Source: Trichormus variabilis 0441 (GTDB lineage: Bacteria > Cyanobacteriota > Cyanobacteriia > Cyanobacteriales > Nostocaceae). Taken from it: a stretch of 64,000 bases of DNA. The position numbers and the translations under genes were made by a program. The notes beneath the pieces are model-generated. The model made no database searches. It had not been told where the DNA came from and worked only from the letters and a program-made list of their open reading frames with translations. Shown here in pieces: positions 55,242-64,000 of this stretch (within the stretch, counting starts at the first letter, position 1; the number at the start of each line of letters is the position of its first letter). The stretch is taken from the NCBI RefSeq assembly GCF_009856605.1, contig NZ_CP047242.1:4222001-4286000 (forward strand), given 5' to 3'.

Positions 55242-55601
55242 TTAGTCAAGAGTCATTAGTCAACCCCTTCGGGGAATTCAAAATTCAAAATTCAAAATTC
55301 AAAATTACAATCCCCATAAATAAATTTAGCGCGAAGTCAGAGCGGAGCTTTCCTCCGTAGAAGCTTTGCGGCTTGCCGCAGGCATCTGAACTTCGTAAGA
55401 GAAGGGCTTGTATCCTTTTTATTTTGGTTTATTAGTCAATGGTCATTAGTGTATGACTGTTGACCTTTGCCTAGTTTTACTCTATCGGTTAATTATGCGT
55501 CACAATAAATGTGTGGGATTATACATATTTTTCGATTTTCAGTCAAGATGCTTATCCAAGTTACTCGAAGCAGCAAAACACAAGCCTTTTAGCAGACTAA
55601 A
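55242..55601. repeat. Repeat-filled spacer between scpB and ispD
   Basis: Four consecutive TTCAAAA units (55275-55305), then a palindrome around GAAGTCAGAGCGGAGCTTTCC ... GGCTTGCCGCAGGC ... TCTGAACTTCG, then a TTGACC/GGTCA stretch. No gene. Confidence 0.6.
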
Positions 55602-56288
55602 TTAGGAATTGTCTCGACTGTTAAGAATAAATTCAGCGATCGCTAAATCTTGGGGAGTGGTTACTTTCAAATTTGTTTCCTCACCTTCCACAATTTGCAC
55701 TTCGATACCGCACTTTTCAAATAAAGCAGCATCGTCAGTCACTTCCCAACCTTGACGAACACCTTCAGCGTGGCACTGTTTCAACAACTCAACGTTAAAT
55801 CCTTGGGGGGTTTGTGCTGCCCAAAGATTGCGTCTGTCTGGTGTACTTTGAATTATGCCATCTTCATCCGCAACTTTAATCGTATCTTTTACCGGGACAG
55901 CCGCAATCAAGCCGGAACAGTGACGAATTGCCTGAGCGCAGGAGTTGAGTAAATTCGGTGTCGCCAGACATCTAGCACCATCATGAATTAAAACTTGCTC
56001 TGCGGCTTTTGGTAGCGCCTGTAAGCCGTTGTAAACCGATTCTTGCCTAGTGGAACCTCCTAAGATAAATTCCACTGGTTTAGTCAGCTGTAAGTTAGCC
56101 AGAATGGATTTAAAATCTGGCCAGTCAGTGGGTTGGGAAATAATCCCAATCCAACTAATTTCACTGGCTGCTTGTGCAGCTAAAAGAGTCCAAGCAATAA
56201 TAGGTTGCGATCGCACTTCTAGCAGCAGCTTATTGCGGTCACATCCCATTCTTTTGCCAACACCGGCGGCGGGAATTAGTAAATACAC
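55602..56288 (-). CDS. ispD: 2-C-methyl-D-erythritol 4-phosphate cytidylyltransferase
   Basis: 228 aa. Transfers CMP to MEP in the MEP isoprenoid pathway, supplying carotenoids, quinones and phytol. Motifs: LIPAAGVGKRMGCDRNKLLL (nucleotide loop), VLIHDGARCL, LWAAQTPQGF, TDDAALFE. Length normal. Starts ATG with a spacer of repeats toward the divergent GT9 gene. Confidence 0.96.
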   Translation of the reverse strand: MYLLIPAAGVGKRMGCDRNKLLLEVRSQPIIAWTLLAAQAASEISWIGIISQPTDWPDFKSILANLQLTKPVEFILGGSTRQESVYNGLQALPKAAEQVLIHDGARCLATPNLLNSCAQAIRHCSGLIAAVPVKDTIKVADEDGIIQSTPDRRNLWAAQTPQGFNVELLKQCHAEGVRQGWEVTDDAALFEKCGIEVQIVEGEETNLKVTTPQDLAIAEFILNSRDNS

Positions 56289-56476
56289 TGTCTTTTAATG
56301 CCAAACTAGGTAATGAATACAGGGAAACTTGGCTACCTCCAATTCAAAATTATGAATTGAAAATGACTTAGTTTTGAATTTTGTTGGCGCAGCCTTGCCG
56401 TAGGCTATTTTGAATTTTGAATTTTGACTTTCCCGTATTCACCTAAAATAAGGAGCGATAAGCGTCAATAAATATT

Positions 56477-57436
56477 ATGCGAGTAGTAGCCCTTGTACCT
56501 GGCGGAATTGGCGATCAAATTCTGTTCTTTCCGACTCTAGACGATCTGAAGCGCTATTACCCAAACGCTCAGTTAGATGTTGTAGTGGAACCCCGGTCAA
56601 AGGCTGCCTACCGGGTGAGCAAGTCAGTAAACGACATACTGACCTTCGATTACAAAGACCGTAACAGCCTAGCAGATTGGGGAAATCTCGTAGGCACAAT
56701 TCGTGATCGTGAGTATGATGTAGCGATCGCTGTTGGACAAAGCTGGTTAGTGGGTTTATTCCTCTGGTTAACAGGAATCCCCACCCGGATCGGCTACCAA
56801 GGTAAAGGTGCATCATTTCTGACCAAAACTGTACCCTTCAAACCATCCCAATACGCGGCGGCGGTTTACCACGACTTGCTGCAACCCTTTGGTATCACAA
56901 CCCCTACTCCAGAGTTAGCGGTAAATGTGCCAAAACCAGATATTGACTGGGCAAATAGCGAACAAAAACGCCTTGGGGTTAGTGAAACAGGTTACGTTTT
57001 GATTTATGGTGGCTCTAGCTGGGTATCTCAGCCTCAAGCCTTGGATTCAATTTACCCTGTGGAAAACTGGCAGGAAATCATTCAAGACTTTCGACAAAAG
57101 CAGCCAGATTTGCCTATTGTAGTCATACAAGGCCCAGATGATGAGCAATTTGTGCGATCGCTCCGAGATTATTCTTTAGATATCAAGGTGACCTCCCCTG
57201 ATAACGTCGGTAAACTAACGGCGATGATTGCTGGAGCTAACTTAATGCTGACTACCGATAGTGCGCCACTGCACTTAAGTGTGGCAGTACAAACCTATAC
57301 TATTGCTCTATTTGGTTCCACAGACCCCGTCAAGTTATTACCCCAAAGCGATAAACTTCTGGGCATTAAATCTCCCACAGGTAGGGTGGCAGATATTTTA
57401 CCCAAAGCTGTATTAGAAAAAGTTTGGGGAGGTTGA
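56477..57436 (+). CDS. Glycosyltransferase family 9 (heptosyltransferase-like)
   Basis: 319 aa. N-terminal LVPGGIGDQILFFPTLDDLKR, middle YVLIYGGSSW, and TTDSAPLHLSVAVQTYTIALFGSTDP are the GT9 ADP-heptose:LPS heptosyltransferase signatures. Cyanobacteria often lack heptose in LPS, so the actual donor may differ. No cluster partner nearby. Confidence 0.88.
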   Translation: MRVVALVPGGIGDQILFFPTLDDLKRYYPNAQLDVVVEPRSKAAYRVSKSVNDILTFDYKDRNSLADWGNLVGTIRDREYDVAIAVGQSWLVGLFLWLTGIPTRIGYQGKGASFLTKTVPFKPSQYAAAVYHDLLQPFGITTPTPELAVNVPKPDIDWANSEQKRLGVSETGYVLIYGGSSWVSQPQALDSIYPVENWQEIIQDFRQKQPDLPIVVIQGPDDEQFVRSLRDYSLDIKVTSPDNVGKLTAMIAGANLMLTTDSAPLHLSVAVQTYTIALFGSTDPVKLLPQSDKLLGIKSPTGRVADILPKAVLEKVWGG

Positions 57437-57567
57437 TCGGAGGTAGGAGGCAGGGGAGGCAGGGGAGGCAGGGGGAGAACTGACTGCAAGATTTTCGCCC
57501 AATCCCAAATCCCCAATCCCCATTACCCCTTATCCCCAGAGGGGGCCCCACCTTCCCCAATCCCCAA
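57437..57567. repeat. Repeat tract between GT9 and CRR6 genes
   Basis: Four GGCAGGGGA units followed by CCCAATCCC / CCCCAATCCCC units. Convergent genes on both sides; no hairpin stands out. Confidence 0.55.
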
Positions 57568-58041
57568 CTAAAACATCTCAAAAAAAGCATCTTCTAATTC
57601 GTAACCCAGCATTTGCGCCATAGACTTAAGACGCGATTGCGAGGGTATTTGTTGTTGTTTTAACCAATCACTTAAAACAAAAATCTTGTGCATCAAAAAG
57701 ATTTCTAAAGCTTCGGGATTATACTGAATGCCTTCTTTGGCGCTGAACTGGTGCGGTACAAGCATAGCGGTGTAACGCCCCAGTTCACCAGTTTTCCAAT
57801 CTAGTAAAAATGGCAACCAGGGATACTTGGCATCCAGACGCACAAACCACAGCCTTAATTCGGGAATTTCTGACAATTCGCGGGGATCGCCAGGCTCTAG
57901 AGTGTATTCGATAGCAAAACTTAACTGCTGTTCGTGGGAAGCAATATTTCCCTCTTGCAGCAGTTGGTTGATTACCTGATGTGCAGGTGATAAATCGAGA
58001 GTATTAACAGTGTCTGTATTGAGGGCGATCGTAATTGTCAT
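57568..58041 (-). CDS. crr6: CRR6-family NDH-1 (NdhI) assembly factor
   Basis: 157 aa. ELSEIPELRLWFVRLDAKYPWLPFLLDW, GELGRYTAMLVPHQF and YNPEALEIFLMHKIFVL match CRR6/DUF1817, needed to mature the NdhI subunit of the photosynthetic NDH-1 complex. Soluble. Family assignment from motif memory; strong. Confidence 0.88.
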   Translation of the reverse strand: MTITIALNTDTVNTLDLSPAHQVINQLLQEGNIASHEQQLSFAIEYTLEPGDPRELSEIPELRLWFVRLDAKYPWLPFLLDWKTGELGRYTAMLVPHQFSAKEGIQYNPEALEIFLMHKIFVLSDWLKQQQIPSQSRLKSMAQMLGYELEDAFFEMF

Positions 58042-58209
58042 GGACTCATCAGCTACTTTTTTAAGCTCAGTAGTATGCTTGAGAATCCACAGTACCAGCT
58101 TTCTGGTGTCGGCGCTATATTTTTTGACTGCGGAGCCAGTAAAGCCTGAAAATTGAGAAGTATTAAGTGTTGAGTTGAGTCCTGGGCAAGATGTTCTGCT
58201 TCCTGCTTC

Positions 58210-58506
58210 CTAGCAGAACTGTGTAACATCTTCACCACATTCGTCTGCTAAGTACATCAAGGCTTTAAAGCGAATTTCTATTAGCTGTTTGTAAAAAGGA
58301 TTGAGTTTACATAGAGGCGGGATGTGAACTAAGGTGCGATCGCCCCATTTAAGTTCTCGTTCAAATGGACAACTGGCAGGAATAATTGTACACAGCCATC
58401 GTGCTAATCGGTGATTTTCGATTTTTAAAGATTCCAGCCATTGACGGATTGGTTGTAGTAGCAGATTTACAACAAAGACGAAGCTGAATGTGATACTAGA
58501 CATCAT
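58210..58506 (-). CDS. Mo-dependent nitrogenase C-terminal-domain protein
   Basis: 98 aa. ENHRLARWLCTIIPASCPFERELK and LVHIPPLCKLNPFYKQLIEIRFKALMYLADECGEDV fit the small cyanobacterial family named for the C-terminal domain of Mo-dependent nitrogenase. The Cys pattern could bind metal. Role outside nif is unknown. The start ATG overlaps the upstream gene's stop by four bases, so they are translated together. Confidence 0.85.
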   Translation of the reverse strand: MMSSITFSFVFVVNLLLQPIRQWLESLKIENHRLARWLCTIIPASCPFERELKWGDRTLVHIPPLCKLNPFYKQLIEIRFKALMYLADECGEDVTQFC

Positions 58507-58940
58507 GTTGTGAGTAAATGAATTTGTTGGGGAGTTAAAAGGATTTTTTCTAGCAAGAGACGGTCAGTTTTGACAGTATCTTTCATAATTGTTGCTTTGG
58601 CATTTTCAGTCAGTAATATTTTGCCATCAGCAGTAAAACTAAATTCTCCACCAGGCATAAAACCCTTTTGAACTAGTTTTTTTAAAGCAAATCTAGTTAC
58701 TGATTCTAGTAATTGCTTGTAAGGTTTCCAATCAGCTAAATGATCTAAAATCCAGTGAAATGTTTCCGAATGAGATACTGATAATTCTAATATCGCTGCT
58801 GTGAGACATGATTCTATATAGTCCGGAGCTAAATGCCGTTCTAATTCAGTTACCCAAGTTTCAATTAGTTTCTTATCCTGAAACCTTAAGATATAAGTTG
58901 CTCTATCTAGATGAAATTGAAATAATTCTAAGTCTTTCAT
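58503..58940 (-). CDS. Hypothetical protein coupled to the Mo-nitrogenase-type gene
   Basis: 145 aa, helical (FQFHLDRATYILRFQDKKLIETWVTELERHL; LLESVTRFALKKLVQKGF). No known motif recognised. The stop overlaps the next start (ATGA), so the two products are made together and may work together. Confidence 0.65.
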   Translation of the reverse strand: MKDLELFQFHLDRATYILRFQDKKLIETWVTELERHLAPDYIESCLTAAILELSVSHSETFHWILDHLADWKPYKQLLESVTRFALKKLVQKGFMPGGEFSFTADGKILLTENAKATIMKDTVKTDRLLLEKILLTPQQIHLLTT

Positions 58941-59013
58941 TTTTTTAGATAGTAATAAAAACGATTAGTTAAATTATTTTGTCAGTGGTGAATAATTGTT
59001 TGTATTTAATGTT

Positions 59014-59150
59014 AAAAAAGAATGTGACAAATGAACCATTTGTAGAGACGCGATTTATGAGCCAGCGCGTTGCGGGGGTTCCCCCCGTTGTAGCGACTGG
59101 TGTCGCGTCTTCACCCCAGGACGTGTTGCAATCATCAATTGAATTGGTAT
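59014..59150. repeat. Dispersed repeat, long form, inverted
   Basis: The complement of the element at 52640-52787, with the same 45-base module (CGGGGGTTCCCCCCG core) and ending AATTGAATTGGTAT. The rest of the 344-base gap 58941-59284 shows no gene. Confidence 0.75.
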
Positions 59151-59284
59151 AAGTAATAGGTATTTATTTCTTACCCTCTTAGTAAAATTACTGTTAGACT
59201 GTTACCTTCCTAGTTGCTTCTAACTTTAAACATGAAAAATGCAGAACTTGTGGAGATACGTCTAAAGTTAGATATTTTTTTAAT

Positions 59285-59668
59285 TTACCAATTTAAGGCT
59301 GCGGCAACTTGAGCAGGCAATTTCATTACCTTGAAGGGCTTGGTAATAATAGCTTGTACTCCTAGTTCGGCAAATCCTCTCTGTTCGGCGGTTTGGGTCT
59401 TTGCTGTCAGCAAAATTACAGGAATCGACTGAGTGACTGGATTAGCTTGTAGGGCTTGAAAAGTGGCAATTCCGTCTATGTCGGGCATCATCACATCTAG
59501 AAGAATTACGTCGGGTTGTTCAGCCGCCGCTTTAGCCACTCCCTCACTACCAGAAGCAGCCGTTGAAACTTGCCAACCGCCCACAGCTTTAAAAGCAAGT
59601 TCAGCTACTGCTCGGATATCATATTCATCATCAATGATGAGAATGCGTTTCGTCGCCATCTGATTCAA
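59285..59668 (-). CDS. CheY-like single-domain response regulator
   Basis: 127 aa REC domain only: LIIDDEYDIR, phospho-acceptor Asp58 (ILLDVMMPD), ILLTAK and ITKPFK. No output domain. It starts 28 bases after the hybrid kinase ends, same strand, so it is the diffusible receiver of that phosphorelay. An internal ATG (MATKR) could be the start, three codons in. Confidence 0.92.
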   Translation of the reverse strand: MNQMATKRILIIDDEYDIRAVAELAFKAVGGWQVSTAASGSEGVAKAAAEQPDVILLDVMMPDIDGIATFQALQANPVTQSIPVILLTAKTQTAEQRGFAELGVQAIITKPFKVMKLPAQVAAALNW

Positions 59669-59695
59669 GACTCATAATTCAGCACTGTCTTTAGC

Positions 59696-62497
59696 CTAAT
59701 TGCAAATTATTCTGTTGAGTAAGGTAATGACACGCTGCTCAAATTCTTGGGGGTTAATGCGTCCTTTAGTGAGAAATAATGTTTCCCCTAATTTTAATCT
59801 TTGGCGATCGCTCTCATCTAAATCGCGGGCTGTGTAAACTACTAAAGGTACATGATACAAATGCTGATGCTGCCGCAACCAGTCCACCACGGCAAAACCA
59901 TCCCATTCGGGTAATCCCAAATCTAGTACCAACAAGTCGGGAATGATATTTTGACTAATTTGAATGGCTTCCCGTCCTTTTTGGGCATAGAAGGTAGAAA
60001 TGCCGTGACGATTGAACATAGCAATCAATACTTGTGCTAAATCTGGGTCATCTTCCACAACTAGTACTTTGATGGCTTGTTGCTTGGTGGTAGCTTTTTC
60101 TAAAGCTCGGCATAACAACTTCACATCGGGAGGTTTGATAATCCAATCACTAACATCGTGGGAAAGTTCTTTATTATGGTCAGGTGTTACACCACTAAGA
60201 ATAATTACGGGAACGTTTTGAGTTTCTGGCTGCTGTTTGAGCAGTGCTAATGTTTCCCAACCATCTATATCTGGCATCATGAGATTGAGAATAATTGCAT
60301 CAGGTTGGTTGAATTTCGCCTTTTCTACAGCTTCTTTTCCTGATGCCACGGTCATGACTTGATAACCTTGCTTTTCGAGGATGACTTGCATAACAGCTCG
60401 CACGGAAAAATCATCATCGCAATGGAGTATCAGAGGAGAGGTTGAGTTTTTGGGGTGCTGAGGTGTGGTGTGGGGGCGATGTAGAAACTCTTCTTCTTGA
60501 TTCTGCTCTTCTGGAAAAATTGGCAAGGTAAAAAAGAAGGTGCTACCCTCGCCCAAGGTGCTTTCAGCCCAGATTCGTCCTCCATGATGCTGCAAAATGC
60601 TGCGACAGATAGCCAAGCCCAAACCTGTGCCACCTTTTTGACGGGAGTCGGAGGCATCAACTTGCCCAAAACGCTCAAAGATAGATTCCAATTTATCAGC
60701 CGGAATACCCCGACCTTGGTCTTTGACTTCAAACAGGATCACAGGGTTAGGGAATTTTTCTAGCTCACTTTTTTCGGGAATTTTAGCAGTCACCCAAACT
60801 GTAGCCCCAGCAGGGGAGAATTTAATGGCATTGCTGATGAGGTTGGTAAATACTTGGATGATGCGATCGGGATCTGCCCAAAGGTGAGCTGATAAAGGTG
60901 ACATTGCTAATTGTATTCCCCCTTGCTCTGCTAATTCCTCCATCACTTCTACTGATTGGGTCATTAAGTCGGCAGCATTGCAAGCTTGGGGAGTAATTTG
61001 GATTTTTCCCGACTCAATGCGTTCAATATCTAGGATGTCATTGATCAGACGCACCAATCTATCAGTATTATTAGCGGCAATGTTGAGCATCCGTTGGGCA
61101 TCTTCAGAACCTGCCGGCACGACTTTGCTAGCTAATAAGTCTAAAGCGCCAGAAATGGAAGTTAAAGGGGTGCGTAATTCGTGACTGACGACAGAGACAA
61201 ATTCATCTTTGAGGCGTTCGACTTCACGGCGATCACTAATATCCTTCATAAAGCAATAATGGCCGATACATTCCTGCTGTTGGTTATAGGCTTTCACCAT
61301 TACTACTTGTTTATAAAAAGCTGAACCATCTTTACGCATGGCTCTAGCTTCCATTTCTACCTTGCCATTTTTCAGCATTTGGCGATAGGCAGCCATCATT
61401 TTTTCTTGGTCATCTGGATGAACAGTTGATGTCCACTCCATGCCAATCATCTCTTCTGGTGTGTAGCCAGTTATCTGGGCGTAGGCTGGATTTACTTTAA
61501 TGTAATGTCCCTGAGTATCTAACTGAGAGATACCTTCCACAGCGCTTTCCAAGGCTTGGCTGAGGTGAAGCAGTTCTTCTTCGGCTCGTTTGCGATCGTT
61601 AATGTCCGTCATTGTGCCGATGTATCCTGTCACCTCTCCATCACTTCCTCTTTCGGGGATTGCTTGGGAGATTACCCAGTTAATGACGTTATTGGGATGG
61701 CGAAAACGATACTCTGCTTTAAACGGTAAATTTTGCTTTATGGCTTGATTCCATTCCCTCACAATACGCAGGCGATCGTCTGGATGCAGGGATTGTACCC
61801 AGCCTTCACCCAAGATGTCTTCGAGGGGTGAACCAATTAAATTGCAAGCTCTTTCATTAGCAAAAATGCACCGCCCAGAAGCATCATTACGAAAAATGCC
61901 TACTGGTGCGGTTTGTGCCAGGGTGGCATAACGATATTCACTTTCTCGTAAAGCTGCTTCTGCCAATTTGCGAGCAGTAATATCACTACCAATACCCAGA
62001 AAACCGGTAATATTTTCTTCTGCATCATACAAAGGTGTAACAGATAGCAGCACTGGGAAACGCGAACCATCTTTACGAATGTAAGTCCATTCCCGTTCTT
62101 CCACCTGTCCCAGTCGTGCTTTAGCCACAAAAACCTCAAATCCAGGTTCAATGGTTACCCCTAACTCTTGAGATAGTTCTTGTGCCACTTTCACGACTTC
62201 ATTTTTATCGTGGACAATTTCTGGGGTTGTTTTACCAATCACTTCTTCGGCGGTATATCCCAGCCATCGTTGTGCAGCCGCATTAAATGTCAGAATTATG
62301 CCGTCTGGTGTGGTGGAAATAATTGTGTAATTGGCACTGTTTAAAATTGCCTGTTGCAATTTTTGATTTGTTGCTTCTAACTGTACGTTGCTAGGAAATT
62401 TCCCAGCTTTTGCAATTAGTTTTACACAGACAAAGGCTGTGTACAGAAAAATAATGGCTGTAATCGTTATAAAAAATGTATATAGTAATTCGGACAT
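59696..62497 (-). CDS. Hybrid sensor histidine kinase (PAS-PAS-PAS-HK-REC-REC)
   Basis: 933 aa. One N-terminal membrane helix (YTFFITITAIIFLYTAFVCV). Three PAS domains with PAC tails (about 45-175, 180-305, 310-430), HisKA SVVSHELRTPLTSISG, HATPase with VFTNLISNAIKFSPAG (N box) and KGGTGLGLAI (G2). Two receiver domains follow: in the first the phospho-acceptor position reads ILNLMMPD (Asn for Asp), in the second VLDLGLPEWDG is intact. Feeds the single receiver downstream. Confidence 0.93.
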   Translation of the reverse strand: MSELLYTFFITITAIIFLYTAFVCVKLIAKAGKFPSNVQLEATNQKLQQAILNSANYTIISTTPDGIILTFNAAAQRWLGYTAEEVIGKTTPEIVHDKNEVVKVAQELSQELGVTIEPGFEVFVAKARLGQVEEREWTYIRKDGSRFPVLLSVTPLYDAEENITGFLGIGSDITARKLAEAALRESEYRYATLAQTAPVGIFRNDASGRCIFANERACNLIGSPLEDILGEGWVQSLHPDDRLRIVREWNQAIKQNLPFKAEYRFRHPNNVINWVISQAIPERGSDGEVTGYIGTMTDINDRKRAEEELLHLSQALESAVEGISQLDTQGHYIKVNPAYAQITGYTPEEMIGMEWTSTVHPDDQEKMMAAYRQMLKNGKVEMEARAMRKDGSAFYKQVVMVKAYNQQQECIGHYCFMKDISDRREVERLKDEFVSVVSHELRTPLTSISGALDLLASKVVPAGSEDAQRMLNIAANNTDRLVRLINDILDIERIESGKIQITPQACNAADLMTQSVEVMEELAEQGGIQLAMSPLSAHLWADPDRIIQVFTNLISNAIKFSPAGATVWVTAKIPEKSELEKFPNPVILFEVKDQGRGIPADKLESIFERFGQVDASDSRQKGGTGLGLAICRSILQHHGGRIWAESTLGEGSTFFFTLPIFPEEQNQEEEFLHRPHTTPQHPKNSTSPLILHCDDDFSVRAVMQVILEKQGYQVMTVASGKEAVEKAKFNQPDAIILNLMMPDIDGWETLALLKQQPETQNVPVIILSGVTPDHNKELSHDVSDWIIKPPDVKLLCRALEKATTKQQAIKVLVVEDDPDLAQVLIAMFNRHGISTFYAQKGREAIQISQNIIPDLLVLDLGLPEWDGFAVVDWLRQHQHLYHVPLVVYTARDLDESDRQRLKLGETLFLTKGRINPQEFEQRVITLLNRIICN

Positions 62498-62663
62498 ATA
62501 GGAATAGTATTTAAGTTCTGAAATATACGTAGGGGAGCCACTGCGTTGGTGAAGCAGTACGGTCTTGGGGTTTCCCCAAGTGGAGTAACTGCTGAAAGGG
62601 TTTCCCGGCAGTCACGCAAGTGGCATTGGGCAATGCCCACCCTACAGATACTCCCTGCCTAAT
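62498..62663. repeat. Palindromic repeat between two-component genes
   Basis: Includes GGTCTTGGGGTTTCCCCAAG and GGGTTTCCCGGCAGTC, with GTAGGGGAGCC / GGCATTGGGCAATGCCCACC units. No gene. Confidence 0.5.
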
Positions 62664-64000
62664 TCAACTACTCAACACTCGATCTCTTCCACTCGTCTTA
62701 GCTTGGTTAAGAACTATGTCAGCTGCTTGATATAGGGCTTCAAGTGTGTCGCCATCTTGGGGATATTCCACCACTGCGGCGCTAAAGGTGGCGTGAAATG
62801 ATTGATTGCTAGTAGTAATAAATTCAATTTGGCGGAAAGTTTTCAGTAACTCCCCTAACCGCCTTACCCCTTCACCTTTGGTTATTCCTGCCATTCCTAA
62901 GATAAACTCCGTCCCTCCCCAGCGCCCGACTACATCTTGACTATGGAACATTTGCCTTAATAATTCGCCCAGTTGAGATAAGATGCGATCGCCTACTTCA
63001 TGACCATAGTTATAATTAATCTGCTTCAGTCCATCCAGTTCTACAACAGCGAAACTCATGGTCTGCTGGTGAGTATGACACCACTGAAGATAATGGTTTA
63101 ATTCCTGGGTGGATTTACGGCGATTAGCTACCAATGTCAGCGTATCTATTTCTGCTAAATTCTGTAACCAGCGATTGTGTTCTAGACGGTTGAGTATCCG
63201 CCCTATGAGTTCGGGTTCGACAATGGGTTTACTAATATAATCGTCAGCACCTGCGATAAAAATTTGCTGTCTAGTTAGGGTATCGTGACGATTGGTAAGA
63301 AAAAGAATTGGTAAACCAGCCCATTGGGGTTCTTGTCTGGCAATTTGGCATAATTCTATACCACTAGTACTAGGCATTTCCATCTTTAAAATCAGCAGTT
63401 CTGGTTCAGCCAGTGCCATCGCTTCCAAAAATCCCTGGGAATGGGCGAGGGTATAGACTTTAATCCCCCAAGCACTGAGTAAAGTTTGGAGTGCGGTTAA
63501 TATTTGCGGATCATCGTCTACAATCATCACTCTGGCTTGTGTTAGTTGCCCAGGGGCGATCGCCTCTGAACTCTGACTCCTGCTCTCCCTGACTAATTCC
63601 TGGTCTTTGTCAATCACTAGCACCAGGGGGCGATCATCCGCTTTTGCATCCACTACTGATGGTTCTGTTTTATACCCAGATTTTAAATTTTCTAATTCTT
63701 GGTGCAATGCCTCAACCACTTGCCCCAAATGCTTCCTACCAGACGCTTTTAGCTTTTTACCATTATCTAATAAAGATTCTATTTCTTGAGCTATCTGGGA
63801 ACCTTCATCAGAGCCGAACATCCCCAAAGAACCAGCTAATTTGTGAGCTTCCACCTTGGCCTTTGACAGTATTTCCTCACTGACTTTGTTTTGTAGCAGT
63901 TTATGAGAAGCTTGTTCAATTACAGCTACTCGCGCTTCTATTTTCTCTACTACATCTTTCCATACTTGTCTTACCTCATTCTCGACCGGATTGGCGATCG
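62664..64000 (-). CDS. HPt-receiver-GGDEF-like regulatory protein, 5' end outside window
   Basis: Partial: the frame stays open to the right edge (reading NPVENEVRQVWKDVV...VEAHKLAGS), so the true start lies beyond 64000 and the visible GTG at 63854 is not it. Visible order: HPt with EAHKLAGSLGMFG, a linker, a receiver (VMIVDDDPQIL) whose phospho-acceptor position is Lys (LLILKMEMPS), then a GGDEF-type domain in which the signature is GGTEF (GRWGGTEFILGM). Both active sites thus deviate. Likely a scaffold or c-di-GMP-binding regulator rather than a cyclase. Co-directional with the hybrid kinase. Confidence 0.85.
   Translation of the reverse strand, partial: IANPVENEVRQVWKDVVEKIEARVAVIEQASHKLLQNKVSEEILSKAKVEAHKLAGSLGMFGSDEGSQIAQEIESLLDNGKKLKASGRKHLGQVVEALHQELENLKSGYKTEPSVVDAKADDRPLVLVIDKDQELVRESRSQSSEAIAPGQLTQARVMIVDDDPQILTALQTLLSAWGIKVYTLAHSQGFLEAMALAEPELLILKMEMPSTSGIELCQIARQEPQWAGLPILFLTNRHDTLTRQQIFIAGADDYISKPIVEPELIGRILNRLEHNRWLQNLAEIDTLTLVANRRKSTQELNHYLQWCHTHQQTMSFAVVELDGLKQINYNYGHEVGDRILSQLGELLRQMFHSQDVVGRWGGTEFILGMAGITKGEGVRRLGELLKTFRQIEFITTSNQSFHATFSAAVVEYPQDGDTLEALYQAADIVLNQAKTSGRDRVLSS

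Noticed and set aside
57366..57590. Minus-strand frames of 73-74 codons near the GT9 end
   Set aside because: They translate GGGGAGGCAGG/CCCAATCCCC repeats into Pro/Leu or Gly runs.

Overview
The window is a stretch of chromosome from a filamentous, Nostoc/Anabaena-type cyanobacterium. This rests on oxygenic photosynthesis genes (psaA and psaB in tandem, psb30), a CRR6-type NDH-1 assembly factor, a Mo-nitrogenase C-terminal-type small protein, frequent HIP1 octamers (GCGATCGC), and many short intergenic repeats of Nostocaceae style (runs of TCCCCAATCCCCAG, TTGACTGTTGAC and TTCAAAATTCAAAA, and GTAGGGTGGGC hairpins). No rRNA, tRNA or CRISPR array was recognised.

Layout. 0-16.4 kb is mostly housekeeping: a ribbon-helix-helix-like protein, a phosphohexomutase, rdgB, two adjacent decayed insertion sequences (IS630-like and IS5-like) in the rdgB-recJ gap, recJ carrying an in-frame repeat insertion, psb30 (40 codons), a YkgJ-type Cys-cluster protein, a decayed patch of small genes, a two-gene GDT1/UPF0016 cation transporter, then moeA, an orthocaspase with a Tyr/Ser pseudo-dyad, and sat. 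16.4-37.4 kb is the accessory heart of the window. Eight small double-glycine-type precursor peptides lie in two groups (16.9-18.8 kb and 31.0-33.2 kb). They bracket a leftward glycan or glycosylation block: GT2-GT41 fusion, GT2-methyltransferase fusion, DegT aminotransferase, methyltransferase, ATP-grasp-HAD fusion, and a TPR-GT41 (SPINDLY/OGT-like) protein. The region ends with a C39-peptidase ABC exporter and an HlyD adaptor. 37.6-41.1 kb holds a regulatory trio: a kinase-like protein lacking the His, a response regulator, and a CHASE2 histidine kinase. 41.1-49 kb holds rnz, a Pro-rich lipoprotein and psaA-psaB. 49-50.5 kb holds a nuclease-like gene and a MazF/PemK toxin-antitoxin pair. 50.6-64 kb is again mostly housekeeping: isochorismatase-like hydrolase, LysM-M23 peptidase, HtrA protease, DUF760, scpB, ispD, GT9, CRR6, Mo-nitrogenase C-terminal protein, then a leftward phosphorelay cluster that runs off the right edge.

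Best candidate for an undescribed system: the peptide, glycosyltransferase and exporter block. Seen directly: repeated double-glycine leaders; a 404-bp tandem duplication of the first peptide gene with its spacer; nested stem-loops in those spacers with one compensatory base-pair change; three peptide modules that share a small membrane-protein ORF upstream (intact once, decayed twice) and a homologous ACTGGA-type hairpin downstream; and peptide cores rich in Asn-Gly-Ser/Thr beside GT41-like enzymes. Inference: the peptides are cut at GG and exported by the C39 transporter with HlyD, and may be glycosylated first by the neighbouring enzymes. The export half is well supported by family knowledge. 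The glycosylation half is a hypothesis.
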